DNA from: Sphingomonas sp. RIT328 | Lineage (GTDB): Bacteria > Pseudomonadota > Alphaproteobacteria > Sphingomonadales > Sphingomonadaceae | Reading direction: 5' to 3' | NCBI RefSeq assembly: GCF_000632225.1 | Contig: NZ_JFYV01000003.1 | Span: forward strand, 46,505-110,504 | Length of the DNA stretch: 64,000 bases | Shown: piece by piece, positions 19,073-27,496 of the stretch | Layout: every line of letters starts with the position of its first letter | Position numbering within the stretch: position 1 is the first letter of the stretch | Translations under genes and position numbers: made by a program | The notes under the pieces: generated by a model | Told to the model about the DNA's origin: nothing | Databases searched by the model: none | The model's input: only the letters and a program-made list of their open reading frames with translations

Positions 19073-19684
19073 TCAAGCCTGAGAAGTCAGGCGATCCACG
19101 ATCTCTGCGGGTATCCCTTCGCTGAGCTGCAACAGGTCATCCTGCTTGCGGCCGACCAACCGCGGTGCAGCGCCGGAGTTGTCGAACAGCCAGGCTGCGT
19201 CGGCGGCTTCGAGGAACCAGCCGAGCTGATCGAAGGAGCGGGCGCGTCGGGCATAGACTTTGGGGGGCGGGACGTCGTGGCCGCCCTTGGCGACGCGCAA
19301 CGCGATCCGCTCCAACTGGATTTCCGCGGTCGCGACGAACACGTAGATGAGCCGCACTTCGAAACCGCGCGCCTTGGCCTTCTCGACCAGCCGCCGGTAT
19401 TTGGGGGTCGACAAGACGGTTTCGACGCCGATGGTCTGGTAGGCGTCGATCGACGCATCGAGCCATTGTTCGATCCGTGTCACCGCCGCCAGATTGGCCG
19501 CCTGCGACGTGGCGCCCTCGACTGCCATGATCTTGGCGGTGAGAAGATCTGGGTTGATGATCCACACCGACCCGCCGAACTCATCGACGTCACTGCGATC
19601 ATAGGCCGAGCTCTTGCCCGACCCGTTCGGCCCGGCCACGATCCACAACCGCGGCCGGGGCGCCGAACGAACCGTGCCATTCAT
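19073..19684 (-). CDS. Zeta-toxin-like P-loop kinase
   Basis: A 203-residue protein with Walker A AGPNGSGKSS near residue 18 and the substrate-region pattern of zeta/PezT-like kinases (WIINPDLL near 41-48, ETVLSTPKYRRLVEKAKARGF near 88-108). Zeta toxins phosphorylate UDP-N-acetylglucosamine, but many chromosomal relatives are uncharacterised. It overlaps the upstream 69-residue gene by 4 nt (ATGA), giving a two-gene cassette laid out like a toxin-antitoxin module. It could equally be a non-toxic nucleotide or sugar kinase. Confidence 0.72.
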   Translation of the reverse strand: MNGTVRSAPRPRLWIVAGPNGSGKSSAYDRSDVDEFGGSVWIINPDLLTAKIMAVEGATSQAANLAAVTRIEQWLDASIDAYQTIGVETVLSTPKYRRLVEKAKARGFEVRLIYVFVATAEIQLERIALRVAKGGHDVPPPKVYARRARSFDQLGWFLEAADAAWLFDNSGAAPRLVGRKQDDLLQLSEGIPAEIVDRLTSQA

Positions 19685-19890
19685 TCGGCGGCAGTGCGCA
19701 ATGCCCGGTTATCGCGACGAATACGACGGACGTTCGCGCGGAACGCCGCCTCGAAGTCTGCCGCGAAGCTCGGACTGTCGGCGTCGACGACGCGAACGCG
19801 CATCGCCGTCCCGTCCGCCTCCACCGTGCGGTACCGCGCTCGGCCCGATTGGCCGGCGTCGATACCATCCTTGACGATCTCGACCTTCAT
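19681..19890 (-). CDS. Small protein coupled to zeta-like kinase (candidate antitoxin)
   Basis: A 69-residue protein I cannot assign to a family. The N-terminal half looks like a short beta-meander (MKVEIVKDGIDAGQSG, RYRTVEADGTAMRVRVVD). The C-terminal half is a basic amphipathic helix (FEAAFRANVRRIRRDNRALR). It has a good ribosome-binding site (GGAGG, 8 nt upstream of 19890), and its stop overlaps the kinase start. Size, order and overlap fit an antitoxin gene; it does not resemble the classical epsilon or PezA antitoxins. Function is inferred from position only. Confidence 0.6.
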   Translation of the reverse strand: MKVEIVKDGIDAGQSGRARYRTVEADGTAMRVRVVDADSPSFAADFEAAFRANVRRIRRDNRALRTAAE

Positions 19891-19936
19891 CGCACGCCTC
19901 CATCCCTAATATAGACGCTGCAACCCGACCTTCCAC

Positions 19937-21970
19937 CTACTTCGCCGTCCAGCGGTCCATCCAGCCGAGCACCTCGCGATACCATTGCCGCGAATTGGCG
20001 GGCTTGAGCACCCAATGGTTTTCATTGGGATTGACCAGCAGGCGCGACGGGATGCCGCGCCGTTGCAGCGCGGTGAAGGCGGCGAGGCCCTGCGTATAGG
20101 GGATGCGGAAATCGCGTTCGCCGGTGATCACCAGCTGGGGCGTCTTCCAATTCTGCACGTAATTGACCGGGTTCCATTTCTCGAACGCCTGCGGGTCCTC
20201 GAAATAGGCCTTGCCGCCATGTTCCCATTCGTCGAACCATAGTTCGTCGGTCTCATAGGCCATGGCGCGCGCGTCGAAGACGCCGTCGTGCTGGACGATG
20301 CAGCGGAAGCGATCGGGCCACTGCCCCTCGATCCAGTTCATCATATAGCCGCCGTAGGAGGCGCCGAGCGCGCAGGCGCGGCTGCCGTCGAGCCAGGAGA
20401 AGCGATCGGTCGCCGCCTTGAGCCCGGCCTTGAGATCGTCGAGCGGCCAGCCGCCCCAATTGCCGCTGATCGCATCGGTGAAGGCCTGACCGTAACCGGT
20501 CGAGCCATGGAAATCGACCGCAACCAGACCATAGCCGGCGCCGGCGAACACCGCCGGGTTCCAGCGGTACGACCAGCTGTTGTCGCTCGATCCCTGCGGG
20601 CCGCCATGGACCATGAAGGCGACCGGCACCGGGCCCGTGCTCCCCGCAGGGCGCACCGCATAGCCCCAGACGGTATCGCTGTTGGCGCCGGTGAAGCTGA
20701 ACCGCGTCACGCTCGGCATGTCGATGCCGGCGAGCTTGGCGGCATTGACCTGCGTCAGCCGCACCGGCTTGCCCTTGCCCGTCAGGCTGTAGAAATCGTC
20801 GGGCGCGGTCAGGCTGTTGATCGCCACCACCGCGCCGCGCGGCGTCGCCGCGAACGCCGAGACATGCCCCTGCTGCGTCAGCCGGGTCACCTTGCCCGAG
20901 GCGGGATCGACCGCGAACAGCGGGTTTTCCTGCGTGTCCTGCGCGGTGACGTAGAGCCGCTTCGAATCGGGTGACCAGCTGATCGAGCCGACCGACCGGT
21001 CCCACCCTTGCGTCAGCGCGCGCACCTGGCCGCTCGCCAGATCGCGCAGCATCAGCACCTGCCGGTCGGCTTCGAACCCGGGTCGCTTCATCGCCACCCA
21101 GGCGAGGCTGCGCCCGTCGGGCGAGACGGTCGGCAGCGTATCCGTCGCCGGATTGTCGGGCGTGAGGTTGAGCGGCGCGGCCGAGCCGTCGGCAGGGACC
21201 GACCAGATATCGAGATTGGTCGAGCGCGGTTCGGTGGTGCCGGCGACGCGGAGGGCGAAATAGACGGTCCTGCCGTCGGCGCTCCATGCGACTTCCTCGC
21301 CGCCGCCGAACGGCCGCGACGGCGTGTCACCGTCGAGCCCGTGTTCGAGCGCGACCCCGTCGCCGGGCGCGCCCGCCGCGCTCAGCGGCAGCACGAACAG
21401 TTGCGAATGCGTCCCGTCGACCCAGCTATCCCAATGGCGGACGAACAATTTGTCATAGACGCGACCCTCGCCGGCAGCGGGATCCTTCTTTTCCATCGCT
21501 GGCGCGAGGCTCGACGCATTGGGCTTGCGATCGGCCCAGACGAGGATGCGGTCACCGCTCGGCGCGACCTTGAAGCCGCCGAAGCCGCCCTTGAAGTCGC
21601 TCAGCTTGCGCGGCGTGCCGCCGGTGACCGGTACCGACCAGATCGCGTCCTCGCCGCCGACGTCGGCGCGGAAATAGACGCTGTCGCCGACGATCTGCGG
21701 ATCGTTCTCGTTGACCGCGGCCTGATTGGCGAGCGGTTCGGGCGCGGCACCCTTGCGCGACAGGTCGAGCCGCCAGAGATCGTAGCGGCCGCGATTGGCG
21801 GCGATATCGGTCTCGCGTTGCGCCCAGACCAGCCAGCGTCCATCCGCAGAGACGGTCGGCGCGCCGATCCGGCTGAGCGTGGTGACATCGTCGATGGTGA
21901 GCTGGCGGGCGGTGGCGGGCGCGGCGACCGCGGCGGTGGCGAGCAGGCTCGCGGCGAACAGACGTCTCAT
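19937..21970 (-). CDS. Secreted S9-family prolyl oligopeptidase-like peptidase
   Basis: A 677-residue periplasmic protein with signal peptide MRRLFAASLLATAAVAAPATA. Residues of about 25-400 form a WD40/TolB-like beta-propeller (repeated SPDGR, SWSPDSKRLYV, PTVSPDGRSLAW). The C-terminal alpha/beta-hydrolase has the nucleophile motif GASYGGYMMN (Ser538), an Asp in VITGERDFRIPY and a His in NENHWVLKP. This matches acylaminoacyl peptidase / dipeptidyl-peptidase types. The start at 21970 is chosen over 22006 because the signal peptide begins there. Confidence 0.93.
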   Translation of the reverse strand: MRRLFAASLLATAAVAAPATARQLTIDDVTTLSRIGAPTVSADGRWLVWAQRETDIAANRGRYDLWRLDLSRKGAAPEPLANQAAVNENDPQIVGDSVYFRADVGGEDAIWSVPVTGGTPRKLSDFKGGFGGFKVAPSGDRILVWADRKPNASSLAPAMEKKDPAAGEGRVYDKLFVRHWDSWVDGTHSQLFVLPLSAAGAPGDGVALEHGLDGDTPSRPFGGGEEVAWSADGRTVYFALRVAGTTEPRSTNLDIWSVPADGSAAPLNLTPDNPATDTLPTVSPDGRSLAWVAMKRPGFEADRQVLMLRDLASGQVRALTQGWDRSVGSISWSPDSKRLYVTAQDTQENPLFAVDPASGKVTRLTQQGHVSAFAATPRGAVVAINSLTAPDDFYSLTGKGKPVRLTQVNAAKLAGIDMPSVTRFSFTGANSDTVWGYAVRPAGSTGPVPVAFMVHGGPQGSSDNSWSYRWNPAVFAGAGYGLVAVDFHGSTGYGQAFTDAISGNWGGWPLDDLKAGLKAATDRFSWLDGSRACALGASYGGYMMNWIEGQWPDRFRCIVQHDGVFDARAMAYETDELWFDEWEHGGKAYFEDPQAFEKWNPVNYVQNWKTPQLVITGERDFRIPYTQGLAAFTALQRRGIPSRLLVNPNENHWVLKPANSRQWYREVLGWMDRWTAK

Positions 21971-22018
21971 GCCGGCGAGCTTAGGAGCAGCGGACCGGCA
22001 GAGCAACGTTCGTCACGC

Positions 22019-22039
22019 GGCTCCCGATCGACGGGAGCC
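22019..22039 (-). terminator. Hairpin between popZ-like gene and S9 peptidase
   Basis: Perfect 8-bp arms GGCTCCCG (22019-22026) and CGGGAGCC (22032-22039) with a 5-nt loop, 11 nt after the end of the PopZ-like gene. There is no clear U-run, so termination is plausible but not certain. Confidence 0.4.
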
Positions 22040-22049
22040 CCTTGGATGA

Positions 22050-22616
22050 TTAGCGGACCTGCGAGGTGATCTTGGCGATTTCGCGCGCGACCATCGTCTC
22101 GACCAGTCCGGGCAAATTGGTGTCGAGCCACTCGCGCAGCATCGGCCGCAGCATCTCGCGGACGAGCCCTTCGAGCGTGCCGTCACTCTCGGCCTCGGGC
22201 TTGACGAGCAGCTTGCTCAGCGTTTCCAGCGAACCCAGGCTGGCGGCGGCGGCATGGTGGGACAGGATCGGTTCCTCGGACATCGGCGACTGAACGGCTG
22301 GGCCGCGCGTCGGTTGCGGCGCGGGCTGCGGCTGGGCCTGCGCGTGCGGGGCGGGCGGCTGCATCATCTGCGGCTGCGGCTGCGGCTGCGGCCTGGGCTG
22401 CGGCGCGGGCGGTGCGACCTCGGCGACCGGCTCGGGCGCGGCGGGCGACGGCATCGGATCGCTCAGCTCGAGCACCTCGGCTTCCGATTCGATCGGCTGC
22501 GGCTGCATGCGGGTCCGCCGCGTGCGCGCCTGCGTGCCCTCGCCTTCCTCGGCGATGATACGTTTGATCGACGAGAGGATCTCTTCCATCGACGGCTCCG
22601 CGCTCATATCCCCCAT
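22050..22616 (-). CDS. DUF2497 / PopZ-like polar organizing protein
   Basis: A 188-residue protein with the PopZ layout: a conserved N-terminal helix (AEPSMEEILSSIKRIIAEE), a long Pro/Gln-rich linker (about 60-115, many PQP repeats) and a conserved C-terminal helical region (VREMLRPMLREWLDTNLPGL, then VETMVAREIAKIT). In Caulobacter PopZ forms a polar scaffold anchoring ParB and the chromosome origin. Whether this homologue makes poles here is inference. It follows tolC by 32 nt. An alternative start at 22607 would remove three residues. Confidence 0.85.
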   Translation of the reverse strand: MGDMSAEPSMEEILSSIKRIIAEEGEGTQARTRRTRMQPQPIESEAEVLELSDPMPSPAAPEPVAEVAPPAPQPRPQPQPQPQMMQPPAPHAQAQPQPAPQPTRGPAVQSPMSEEPILSHHAAAASLGSLETLSKLLVKPEAESDGTLEGLVREMLRPMLREWLDTNLPGLVETMVAREIAKITSQVR

Positions 22617-22648
22617 GGTCCTGACGTCCCTACCCTTTTTCGACGCCG

Positions 22649-24154
22649 TTATTGGCGACTTGGCGATGCAGCACCTGTCGTCAACGCGGGGGTCCTGTCA
22701 ACCGGCGTATCGAGCATCGGGTCGGTTGTCTTCGCAACCGCGGCATTTTGTGGCGGCGTCTGTGCGGTCGACGGGGCGACCGGCACGGGCTCGCCATCGC
22801 CGCCGAAGTCGCTGATCCGGTTGCGGACGCGCCGGTAGTTGACGGTGGGATCGTAGAGCGAGCCGCCGTCGAGGCCAAGGTCGCGCGCCTCCGCCTGGCC
22901 CATCGCCGCGAGCAGGGCGAAGCCCGCGACATAGGCGTCGCGGCGTGCGCTCACCAAGGTCACCTGGCTGTTGAGCAATTCCTGCTCGGCATTGAGGATG
23001 TCGAGGATGGTACGCGTGCCGACGCTATTCTCGGCGCGCACGCCTTCGAGACTGAGCTTGTTGGCGTTGACCGCGGTCTCCGAGCTGGAGATCACCTGCT
23101 GCGACGATTGCCATACCGCATAGGCGCCGCGGGTCTGCGCCACCACCGCCCGTTCGGCGGCGGTCACCGCCTCGAGCGACTGGCCGCGCAGCGCCTCCGC
23201 CTGACGGACCTGCGCCGCCGGGCGGCCGCCCTGGAAGATCGGCAGCGTCACCTGCAAGCCCGCCGACGCCGCCGTCCCCGAATTGGGCAGCGACGAGCCC
23301 GCGGGCAACGTCTGCAGATAGTTGAAGTAATTCGGCCCGGCGACGACCGACAGCTTCGGCAGCCGGTTCGAGCGCGCCACCGCGACATCGTAGCGGGTCG
23401 CATCCGCCTGCCGCCGCGCAGCGATCAGGTTCGGATTGTTGTTGAGCGCGGCGCTGACCGCCGTGTTCGGCGAATCGGGCAGGTTGGGCAGGGCCGGCGG
23501 CTGTTCGAGCGCGACCGGCGGCGAACCGACCACCTGAATATAGACCTCGCGGCTCGAGATCAGCTGCGCCTCGGCCTGCTGCAACTGCGCCCGCGCCAGC
23601 GCGAGCCGCGCCTCCGACTGGGCGACGTCGGTCCGCGTCAGATCGCCGACCTGGAACCGGTCGCGGCTGGCGCGCAGATTGACCTCGAGCACGCGGACGT
23701 TCTGCTGGTTGAGCGAGGTGATCGCCTCGTCGCGGATCACGTTCATATAGGCTGCGACGACATTGGTGAAGGTATTCGCCTCGGCGCCGCGCAGCGTCGC
23801 GCGGCCGGCATCGACCCGCGTTTCGGCGGCGCGGACCGAATTCTTGACCGCGCCGCCCTGGAAGATCGGCACCGAGAAGTTGAGCGACGTCGCCGCGACC
23901 CGCTCGGGATTGGCGAAATTGTTGTTCGCCTGGAGGAAATTGTCGGTGACCGAGCCGCTGACGTTGACGCCGGGGATGCCGCTGGCGCGGGCGATCGGCA
24001 CATTTTCGTCGGTGGCGCGCTGCGCGGCGCGCTGGCCGGTCAGCGTCGGGTTCGAAGCATAGGCCTTGGCGAGCGCCTCGCGCAGCGTCTCCGCCCCCGC
24101 CGGCGCGGCGAGCCCGATCAACGCCGCGCCCCCCAACAACAATCCCCGCATCAT
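22649..24154 (-). CDS. tolC: TolC-family outer-membrane channel protein
   Basis: A 501-residue outer-membrane efflux protein. The signal peptide (RGLLLGGAALIGLAAPAGA) is followed by ETLREALAKAYASNPTL, the usual TolC N-terminus. Two repeated OEP units of long helices and short strands follow, with QVTLPIFQGGRPAAQVRQAE and NFSVPIFQGGAVKNSV as the paired PIFQGG motifs. The C-terminal tail is Pro/Thr/Ala-rich. It would serve tripartite efflux pumps or type I secretion. It lies 18 nt after pcm in the same orientation. The exact start (24169, 24154 or 24151) is uncertain. Confidence 0.93.
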   Translation of the reverse strand: MMRGLLLGGAALIGLAAPAGAETLREALAKAYASNPTLTGQRAAQRATDENVPIARASGIPGVNVSGSVTDNFLQANNNFANPERVAATSLNFSVPIFQGGAVKNSVRAAETRVDAGRATLRGAEANTFTNVVAAYMNVIRDEAITSLNQQNVRVLEVNLRASRDRFQVGDLTRTDVAQSEARLALARAQLQQAEAQLISSREVYIQVVGSPPVALEQPPALPNLPDSPNTAVSAALNNNPNLIAARRQADATRYDVAVARSNRLPKLSVVAGPNYFNYLQTLPAGSSLPNSGTAASAGLQVTLPIFQGGRPAAQVRQAEALRGQSLEAVTAAERAVVAQTRGAYAVWQSSQQVISSSETAVNANKLSLEGVRAENSVGTRTILDILNAEQELLNSQVTLVSARRDAYVAGFALLAAMGQAEARDLGLDGGSLYDPTVNYRRVRNRISDFGGDGEPVPVAPSTAQTPPQNAAVAKTTDPMLDTPVDRTPALTTGAASPSRQ

Positions 24155-24172
24155 CCCCCCGTTTATCATTGC

Positions 24173-24853
24173 CTAGAACCGGAAACCCTGTGGCCTGGCG
24201 AAGCCCGGCAGCGTCACGCAATCGCAGTCGAGGAACGGCGCCAGACCGAAGCCGCCTTCGGTCTTGCGGCCGCTGGCGAGGCGCACGACGCCATTTTCGA
24301 TCAGCCCGGTTACCACACGCCCACCGACCTTGACTTGATCGATCAAAGTCTCGGGCAGGTGCTCGACCGCGCCGTCGACGATCAGCACGTCATAGGGCGC
24401 CGCAGCGGCATGGCCCTCGCGCAGCGGCGCTTCGACCAGCGTGACGTTGGGCGTGCCGGCGAGCGCCTGCCGCGCCAGCCCGAGCAGCGTCGCATCCTCC
24501 TCGACCGCGACGACCTCGGCGACGATCTGCGCGAGCAGCGCTGCGGTATAGCCGCCCGCGGCGGCGATCAGCAGCACGCGATCGTTCTTTTCTAGATAGG
24601 CTTCGGTGAGCAGCCGGCCGATCACCATCGGCAGGTTGATCGCGCGTCCGCCGGCGACCGGCAGCGCGGTGTCACGATAGGCGAGCGCGCGCGATTCGGC
24701 GGGCACGAACTCCTCGCGCGGCACGGTGTTCATCGCGACCAGCACCCGCTGATCGTTGACCGCGTTGGTGCGCAGCTGGCTGGCGACCATCGCCTGCCGC
24801 ATCACCGACAATTCGGCGGCATCGGGCTGGTGGGTGTCGGCGGTGATGTTCAT
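24173..24853 (-). CDS. pcm: Protein-L-isoaspartate O-methyltransferase-family protein
   Basis: A 226-residue SAM-dependent methyltransferase of the PCMT family, which repairs isoaspartyl residues. The N-terminus MRQAMVASQLRTNAVNDQRV and the substrate region FVPAESRALAYRDTALPV are typical. The SAM-binding loop is degenerate (VLLIAAAGGYTAALLAQ in place of VLEIGTGSGY), a feature of the alphaproteobacterial PCMT-like proteins encoded beside tolC. The start at 24853 has a GAGAGGGA ribosome-binding site; an upstream in-frame ATG at 24970 is not supported. Confidence 0.82.
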   Translation of the reverse strand: MNITADTHQPDAAELSVMRQAMVASQLRTNAVNDQRVLVAMNTVPREEFVPAESRALAYRDTALPVAGGRAINLPMVIGRLLTEAYLEKNDRVLLIAAAGGYTAALLAQIVAEVVAVEEDATLLGLARQALAGTPNVTLVEAPLREGHAAAAPYDVLIVDGAVEHLPETLIDQVKVGGRVVTGLIENGVVRLASGRKTEGGFGLAPFLDCDCVTLPGFARPQGFRF

Positions 24854-25011
24854 GCTGGATCCCTCTCGCACAACCGTATTAGCTGCGCAATACACTTCGT
24901 GACCTAGCGCTTGTATCGCGCAGTGCGCGTCGCGCCAAGCGGAGGCAGCGCAAATGCACCGCGCCGGCAAATCGATGGCGTACGGCGCGGCGCTTGCCTA
25001 TGGCGCGCGCC

Positions 25012-25350
25012 ATGCTTCCTGCGACCTATCACAAGTTCATCGACTGGATCGGCGACGGCACCGGCCTGCCCGATACCATCCTGCATATCCACGCCGGCCT
25101 GGCGGTGCTGATGGTGGCGCGGCTGCTCACCCGGCGCTCGCTCGGCAGTTTCGTGCCCTGGTCGTTCGTCGTCGCGGCGGAGCTGTTCAACGAGGTGATG
25201 GATCGGCTCAACTTCGGCTCGTGGCGCTGGGAGGACACCACGTCCGACGTGCTCAACACGCTGTTCTGGCCGACAGTGATCTGCCTCGGGCTGCGGATGC
25301 GGCCGATGCTGCTGCCGCGCGACGCGGCGCGGGTGAAGATGTCCGACTGA
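25012..25350 (+). CDS. Small hypothetical membrane protein
   Basis: A 112-residue protein with two or three hydrophobic segments (about 20-40, LHIHAGLAVLMVARLL; 46-62, FVPWSFVVAAELFNEVM; 78-95, VLNTLFWPTVICLGLRM). The region ELFNEVMDRL followed by DVLNTLFWP resembles VanZ-like or other small integral proteins with a polar intramembrane motif, but I cannot assign a family. It is divergent from pcm and ends 16 nt before tRNA-Cys (opposite strand). In-frame TTG 24994 and ATG 25000 starts are alternatives. Confidence 0.6.
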   Translation: MLPATYHKFIDWIGDGTGLPDTILHIHAGLAVLMVARLLTRRSLGSFVPWSFVVAAELFNEVMDRLNFGSWRWEDTTSDVLNTLFWPTVICLGLRMRPMLLPRDAARVKMSD

Positions 25351-25365
25351 CCGCCCGCGAGGGAT

Positions 25366-25439
25366 TGGAGGCCCGACCGGGAATCGAACCCGGGTGCAAG
25401 GATTTGCAGTCCTCTGCGTCACCACTCCGCCATCGGGCC
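25366..25439 (-). tRNA. tRNA-Cys (GCA anticodon)
   Basis: A 74-nt cloverleaf on the minus strand. The acceptor GGCCCGA (25439-25433) pairs with TCGGGCC (25376-25370). The anticodon loop is CTGCAAA (anticodon GCA), and the T-loop GGTTCGATTCC is conserved. Discriminator U is followed by an encoded CCA (plus-strand TGG 25366-25368). Confidence 0.97.
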
Positions 25440-25481
25440 TCGACGCGGGAGGGCGGCTGATGGTCGGTTTTGCGCGGACCG

Positions 25482-25928
25482 TCAACCTTGGATTGCGAGG
25501 AAATGCGCAAGCGCCGCCACCAGCGGCACGTCGGCGGGCGGCATCGCCAGCTCGGCCATCGCCGCGGGCGCCACCCAGGCGAGCGCGCTCGCCTCGAGCG
25601 GCTGCGGCGTGCCCGTCCAGTCGCGGATGACGTAGAGCAGCAGCAGCAGGTGCTTCGCGCCCAGCGCGGCGCTGGCGAAGGCCAGCGGCGTCATCGCCGC
25701 CGGAACGACGCGGATCGCCAGTTCCTCTCCCAACTCGCGCACCAGCGCCGCCTCGGGCGTTTCGCCCGCCTCGACCTTGCCGCCGGGGAATTCCCACAGA
25801 TCGGCCATCTGCTTGCCCGGCGGGCGGCGTTGCAGCAGCACCCGCCCCCGCGCATCGAGCAAAGCCGCCGCCACCACCGGCATCAGCGCGATGCCGCCGG
25901 CCGTGTTTTCGCTCCGGTCGTCAGCCAT
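25482..25928 (-). CDS. mutT: NUDIX (d)NTP pyrophosphohydrolase, MutT type
   Basis: A 148-residue cytosolic NUDIX hydrolase. The NUDIX box reads GGKVEAGETPEAALVREL followed by GEEL, near residues 49-71. The flanking RPPGKQMADLWEFPGG matches MutT proteins, which clear 8-oxo-dGTP from the nucleotide pool. Length is typical (about 130-150). It is divergent from the first Flp pilin gene across 32 bp. Confidence 0.9.
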   Translation of the reverse strand: MADDRSENTAGGIALMPVVAAALLDARGRVLLQRRPPGKQMADLWEFPGGKVEAGETPEAALVRELGEELAIRVVPAAMTPLAFASAALGAKHLLLLLYVIRDWTGTPQPLEASALAWVAPAAMAELAMPPADVPLVAALAHFLAIQG

Positions 25929-25960
25929 TCCTTAAATCTCTCCAATTACTTGCCGATCAA

Positions 25961-26161
25961 ATGACGATCCGCCTGCCCCGTCGCCCCCGCCGGCGCCCGA
26001 CGTCGTCCGTGTGGCGCGATTCGCGCGGCGCGACCGCGGTCGAATATGGCCTGATCGTCGCGCTGATCGTCATCGTCATGGTTGTCGCGCTCAAGCAGGT
26101 CGCCAATGCCAACACCAACGTCTGGCAGACGGTGAGCACCAAGGTGATCAACGCCGGCTGA
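25961..26161 (+). CDS. Flp-family type IVb pilin with Arg-rich leader
   Basis: A 66-residue prepilin. The prepilin-peptidase site and hydrophobic helix are clear: RG/ATAVEYGLIVALIVIVMVV, with Gly near position 23 and Glu at +5 of the mature protein. The leader is unusually basic (RLPRRPRRRP). The mature peptide would be about 43 residues. No other tad/cpa genes are in the window, so this is an orphan pilin locus next to a second pilin. Confidence 0.85.
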   Translation: MTIRLPRRPRRRPTSSVWRDSRGATAVEYGLIVALIVIVMVVALKQVANANTNVWQTVSTKVINAG

Positions 26162-26297
26162 TCGATCGCCACCGTTTCGGCGGAAAATGTCCAGTTCGTT
26201 TAAAAGTTTAGCAACCTTGGTCAGGCTATCCCACCACCGCTGCTCCGGTTCACCGGTTCAGCCGGGTGACTGAAGTAATCGTATATTGGAGACCGGA

Positions 26298-26465
26298 ATG
26301 CAGACGATCCGCAAGTTCATCAAGAACAGCAAGGGCGCGACCGCCATCGAATACGGCCTGATCGCCGCTCTGATCGCGGTCGCCGCGATCGCCGCGATGC
26401 AGGGCCTCGGCAACAAGCTGAAGACCACCTTCTCGAACGTGTCGTCGAACATGTCGGCCACCTGA
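26298..26465 (+). CDS. Second Flp-family type IVb pilin
   Basis: A 55-residue prepilin, MQTIRKFIKNSKG/ATAIEYGLIAAL, followed by a hydrophobic helix (IAVAAIAAM) and a short polar C-terminus (LKTTFSNVSSNMSAT). It has a GGAGA ribosome-binding site (26288-26292) and a more classical leader than its neighbour. Flp pilins form thin bundle-forming pili for surface attachment, assembled by a Tad machine that must be encoded elsewhere. An intrinsic terminator follows. Confidence 0.9.
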   Translation: MQTIRKFIKNSKGATAIEYGLIAALIAVAAIAAMQGLGNKLKTTFSNVSSNMSAT

Positions 26466-26490
26466 GCCACAGTTTACGACCGAATCACGG

Positions 26491-26518
26491 GGGCGGCGGG
26501 ACGATGGTTCCGCCGCCC
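26491..26518 (+). terminator. Intrinsic terminator after second flp gene
   Basis: Stem GGGCGGCGG (26491-26499) pairs with CCGCCGCCC (26510-26518), followed by TCTTCGTTT. It lies 25 nt past the pilin stop and 20 nt from the convergent accA stop, so it may act in both directions. Confidence 0.65.
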
Positions 26519-26538
26519 TCTTCGTTTGCCGCCTCGCG

Positions 26539-27486
26539 TCAGAGCCGGCCCATCGCCAGGAACTTCTCGCGCCGCTCCTGCCGCAGCGTCGCCGCGTCGC
26601 GATGGTCGAGCGAGGCGAGCGCCGCGTCGAGCGCATCGCCGAGCAGGCGGATTGCCTCGGCGGGGTCGCGATGCGCACCGCCCAGCGGTTCGGCCACGAT
26701 CGTGTCGATCACGCCGAAAGTCTTGAGATCCTGCGCGGTGACGCGCATGGCCTCGGCCGCATCCGCCGCCTTGTCGGCGGTCCGCCACAGGATCGAGGCG
26801 CAGCCTTCGGGGCTGATCACCGAATAAATGGCGTGTTCGAACATCAGCACGCGATTGCCCGCCGCGAGCGCCACCGCGCCGCCCGACCCGCCCTCGCCGA
26901 CGATCGCCGCGACCACCGGCACGCCGGCGGCAAGGCAGGCCTCGGTCGAGCGGGCGATCGCCTCGGCCTGACCGCGTTCCTCCGCCTCGATGCCGGGGAA
27001 GGCGCCCATCGTGTCGACCAGGGTCACCACCGGCAGGCCGAATCGGCTCGCCATGTCGACCAGCCGGATCGCCTTGCGATAGCCCTCGGGCTTGCCCATG
27101 CCGAAATTGTGGCGCAGCCGGCTGGCGGTGTCGGCACCCTTTTCATGGCCGAGCACCATCACCTTGCGGCCGCGGAAGCTCGCGAAGCCACCCATGATCG
27201 CCTGATCGTCGGCAAAGGCGCGATCGCCGGCGAGCGGCACGAACTCGTCGAACAGGCCGGCGACATAGTCCTTGAAATGCGGCCGTTCGGGATGACGCGC
27301 GACCTGCGTCTTCTGCCACGGGGTCAGCTTGGCGAAGGTATCGCGCAGCAATTTGTCGGATTTCGCCTGCAACCGTGCCAGATCGGCGGCAATGTCGATC
27401 GTACCGTCGGCCGCGGTCGCCCGCAGCTCGTCGATCCGGCCCTGCAATTCGGCAATCGGTTTTTCAAATTCGAGGAAGCTCGCCAT
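26539..27486 (-). CDS. accA: Acetyl-CoA carboxylase carboxyltransferase subunit alpha
   Basis: A 315-residue subunit of acetyl-CoA carboxylase transferring carboxyl from biotin to acetyl-CoA for fatty-acid synthesis. Family blocks: [19 protein letters not shown] at the N-terminus, [34 protein letters not shown], and [13 protein letters not shown] (oxyanion-forming Gly-Gly). Length matches E. coli AccA (319). The start at 27486 gives the canonical [10 protein letters not shown]; longer in-frame starts overlap xerD. It lies 10 nt after xerD in the same direction. Confidence 0.97.
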   Translation of the reverse strand: MASFLEFEKPIAELQGRIDELRATAADGTIDIAADLARLQAKSDKLLRDTFAKLTPWQKTQVARHPERPHFKDYVAGLFDEFVPLAGDRAFADDQAIMGGFASFRGRKVMVLGHEKGADTASRLRHNFGMGKPEGYRKAIRLVDMASRFGLPVVTLVDTMGAFPGIEAEERGQAEAIARSTEACLAAGVPVVAAIVGEGGSGGAVALAAGNRVLMFEHAIYSVISPEGCASILWRTADKAADAAEAMRVTAQDLKTFGVIDTIVAEPLGGAHRDPAEAIRLLGDALDAALASLDHRDAATLRQERREKFLAMGRL

Positions 27487-27496
27487 GCTGCGCGGG

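Noticed and set aside
16417..19125. 900-codon open frame opposite valS
   Set aside because: It is a mirror of the high-GC valS gene; composition is Arg/His/Asp-rich with no domain, and valS is unambiguous.
25961..26465. A Tad/Cpa pilus locus
   Set aside because: Only the pilin genes are present; flanking genes are mutT and accA.
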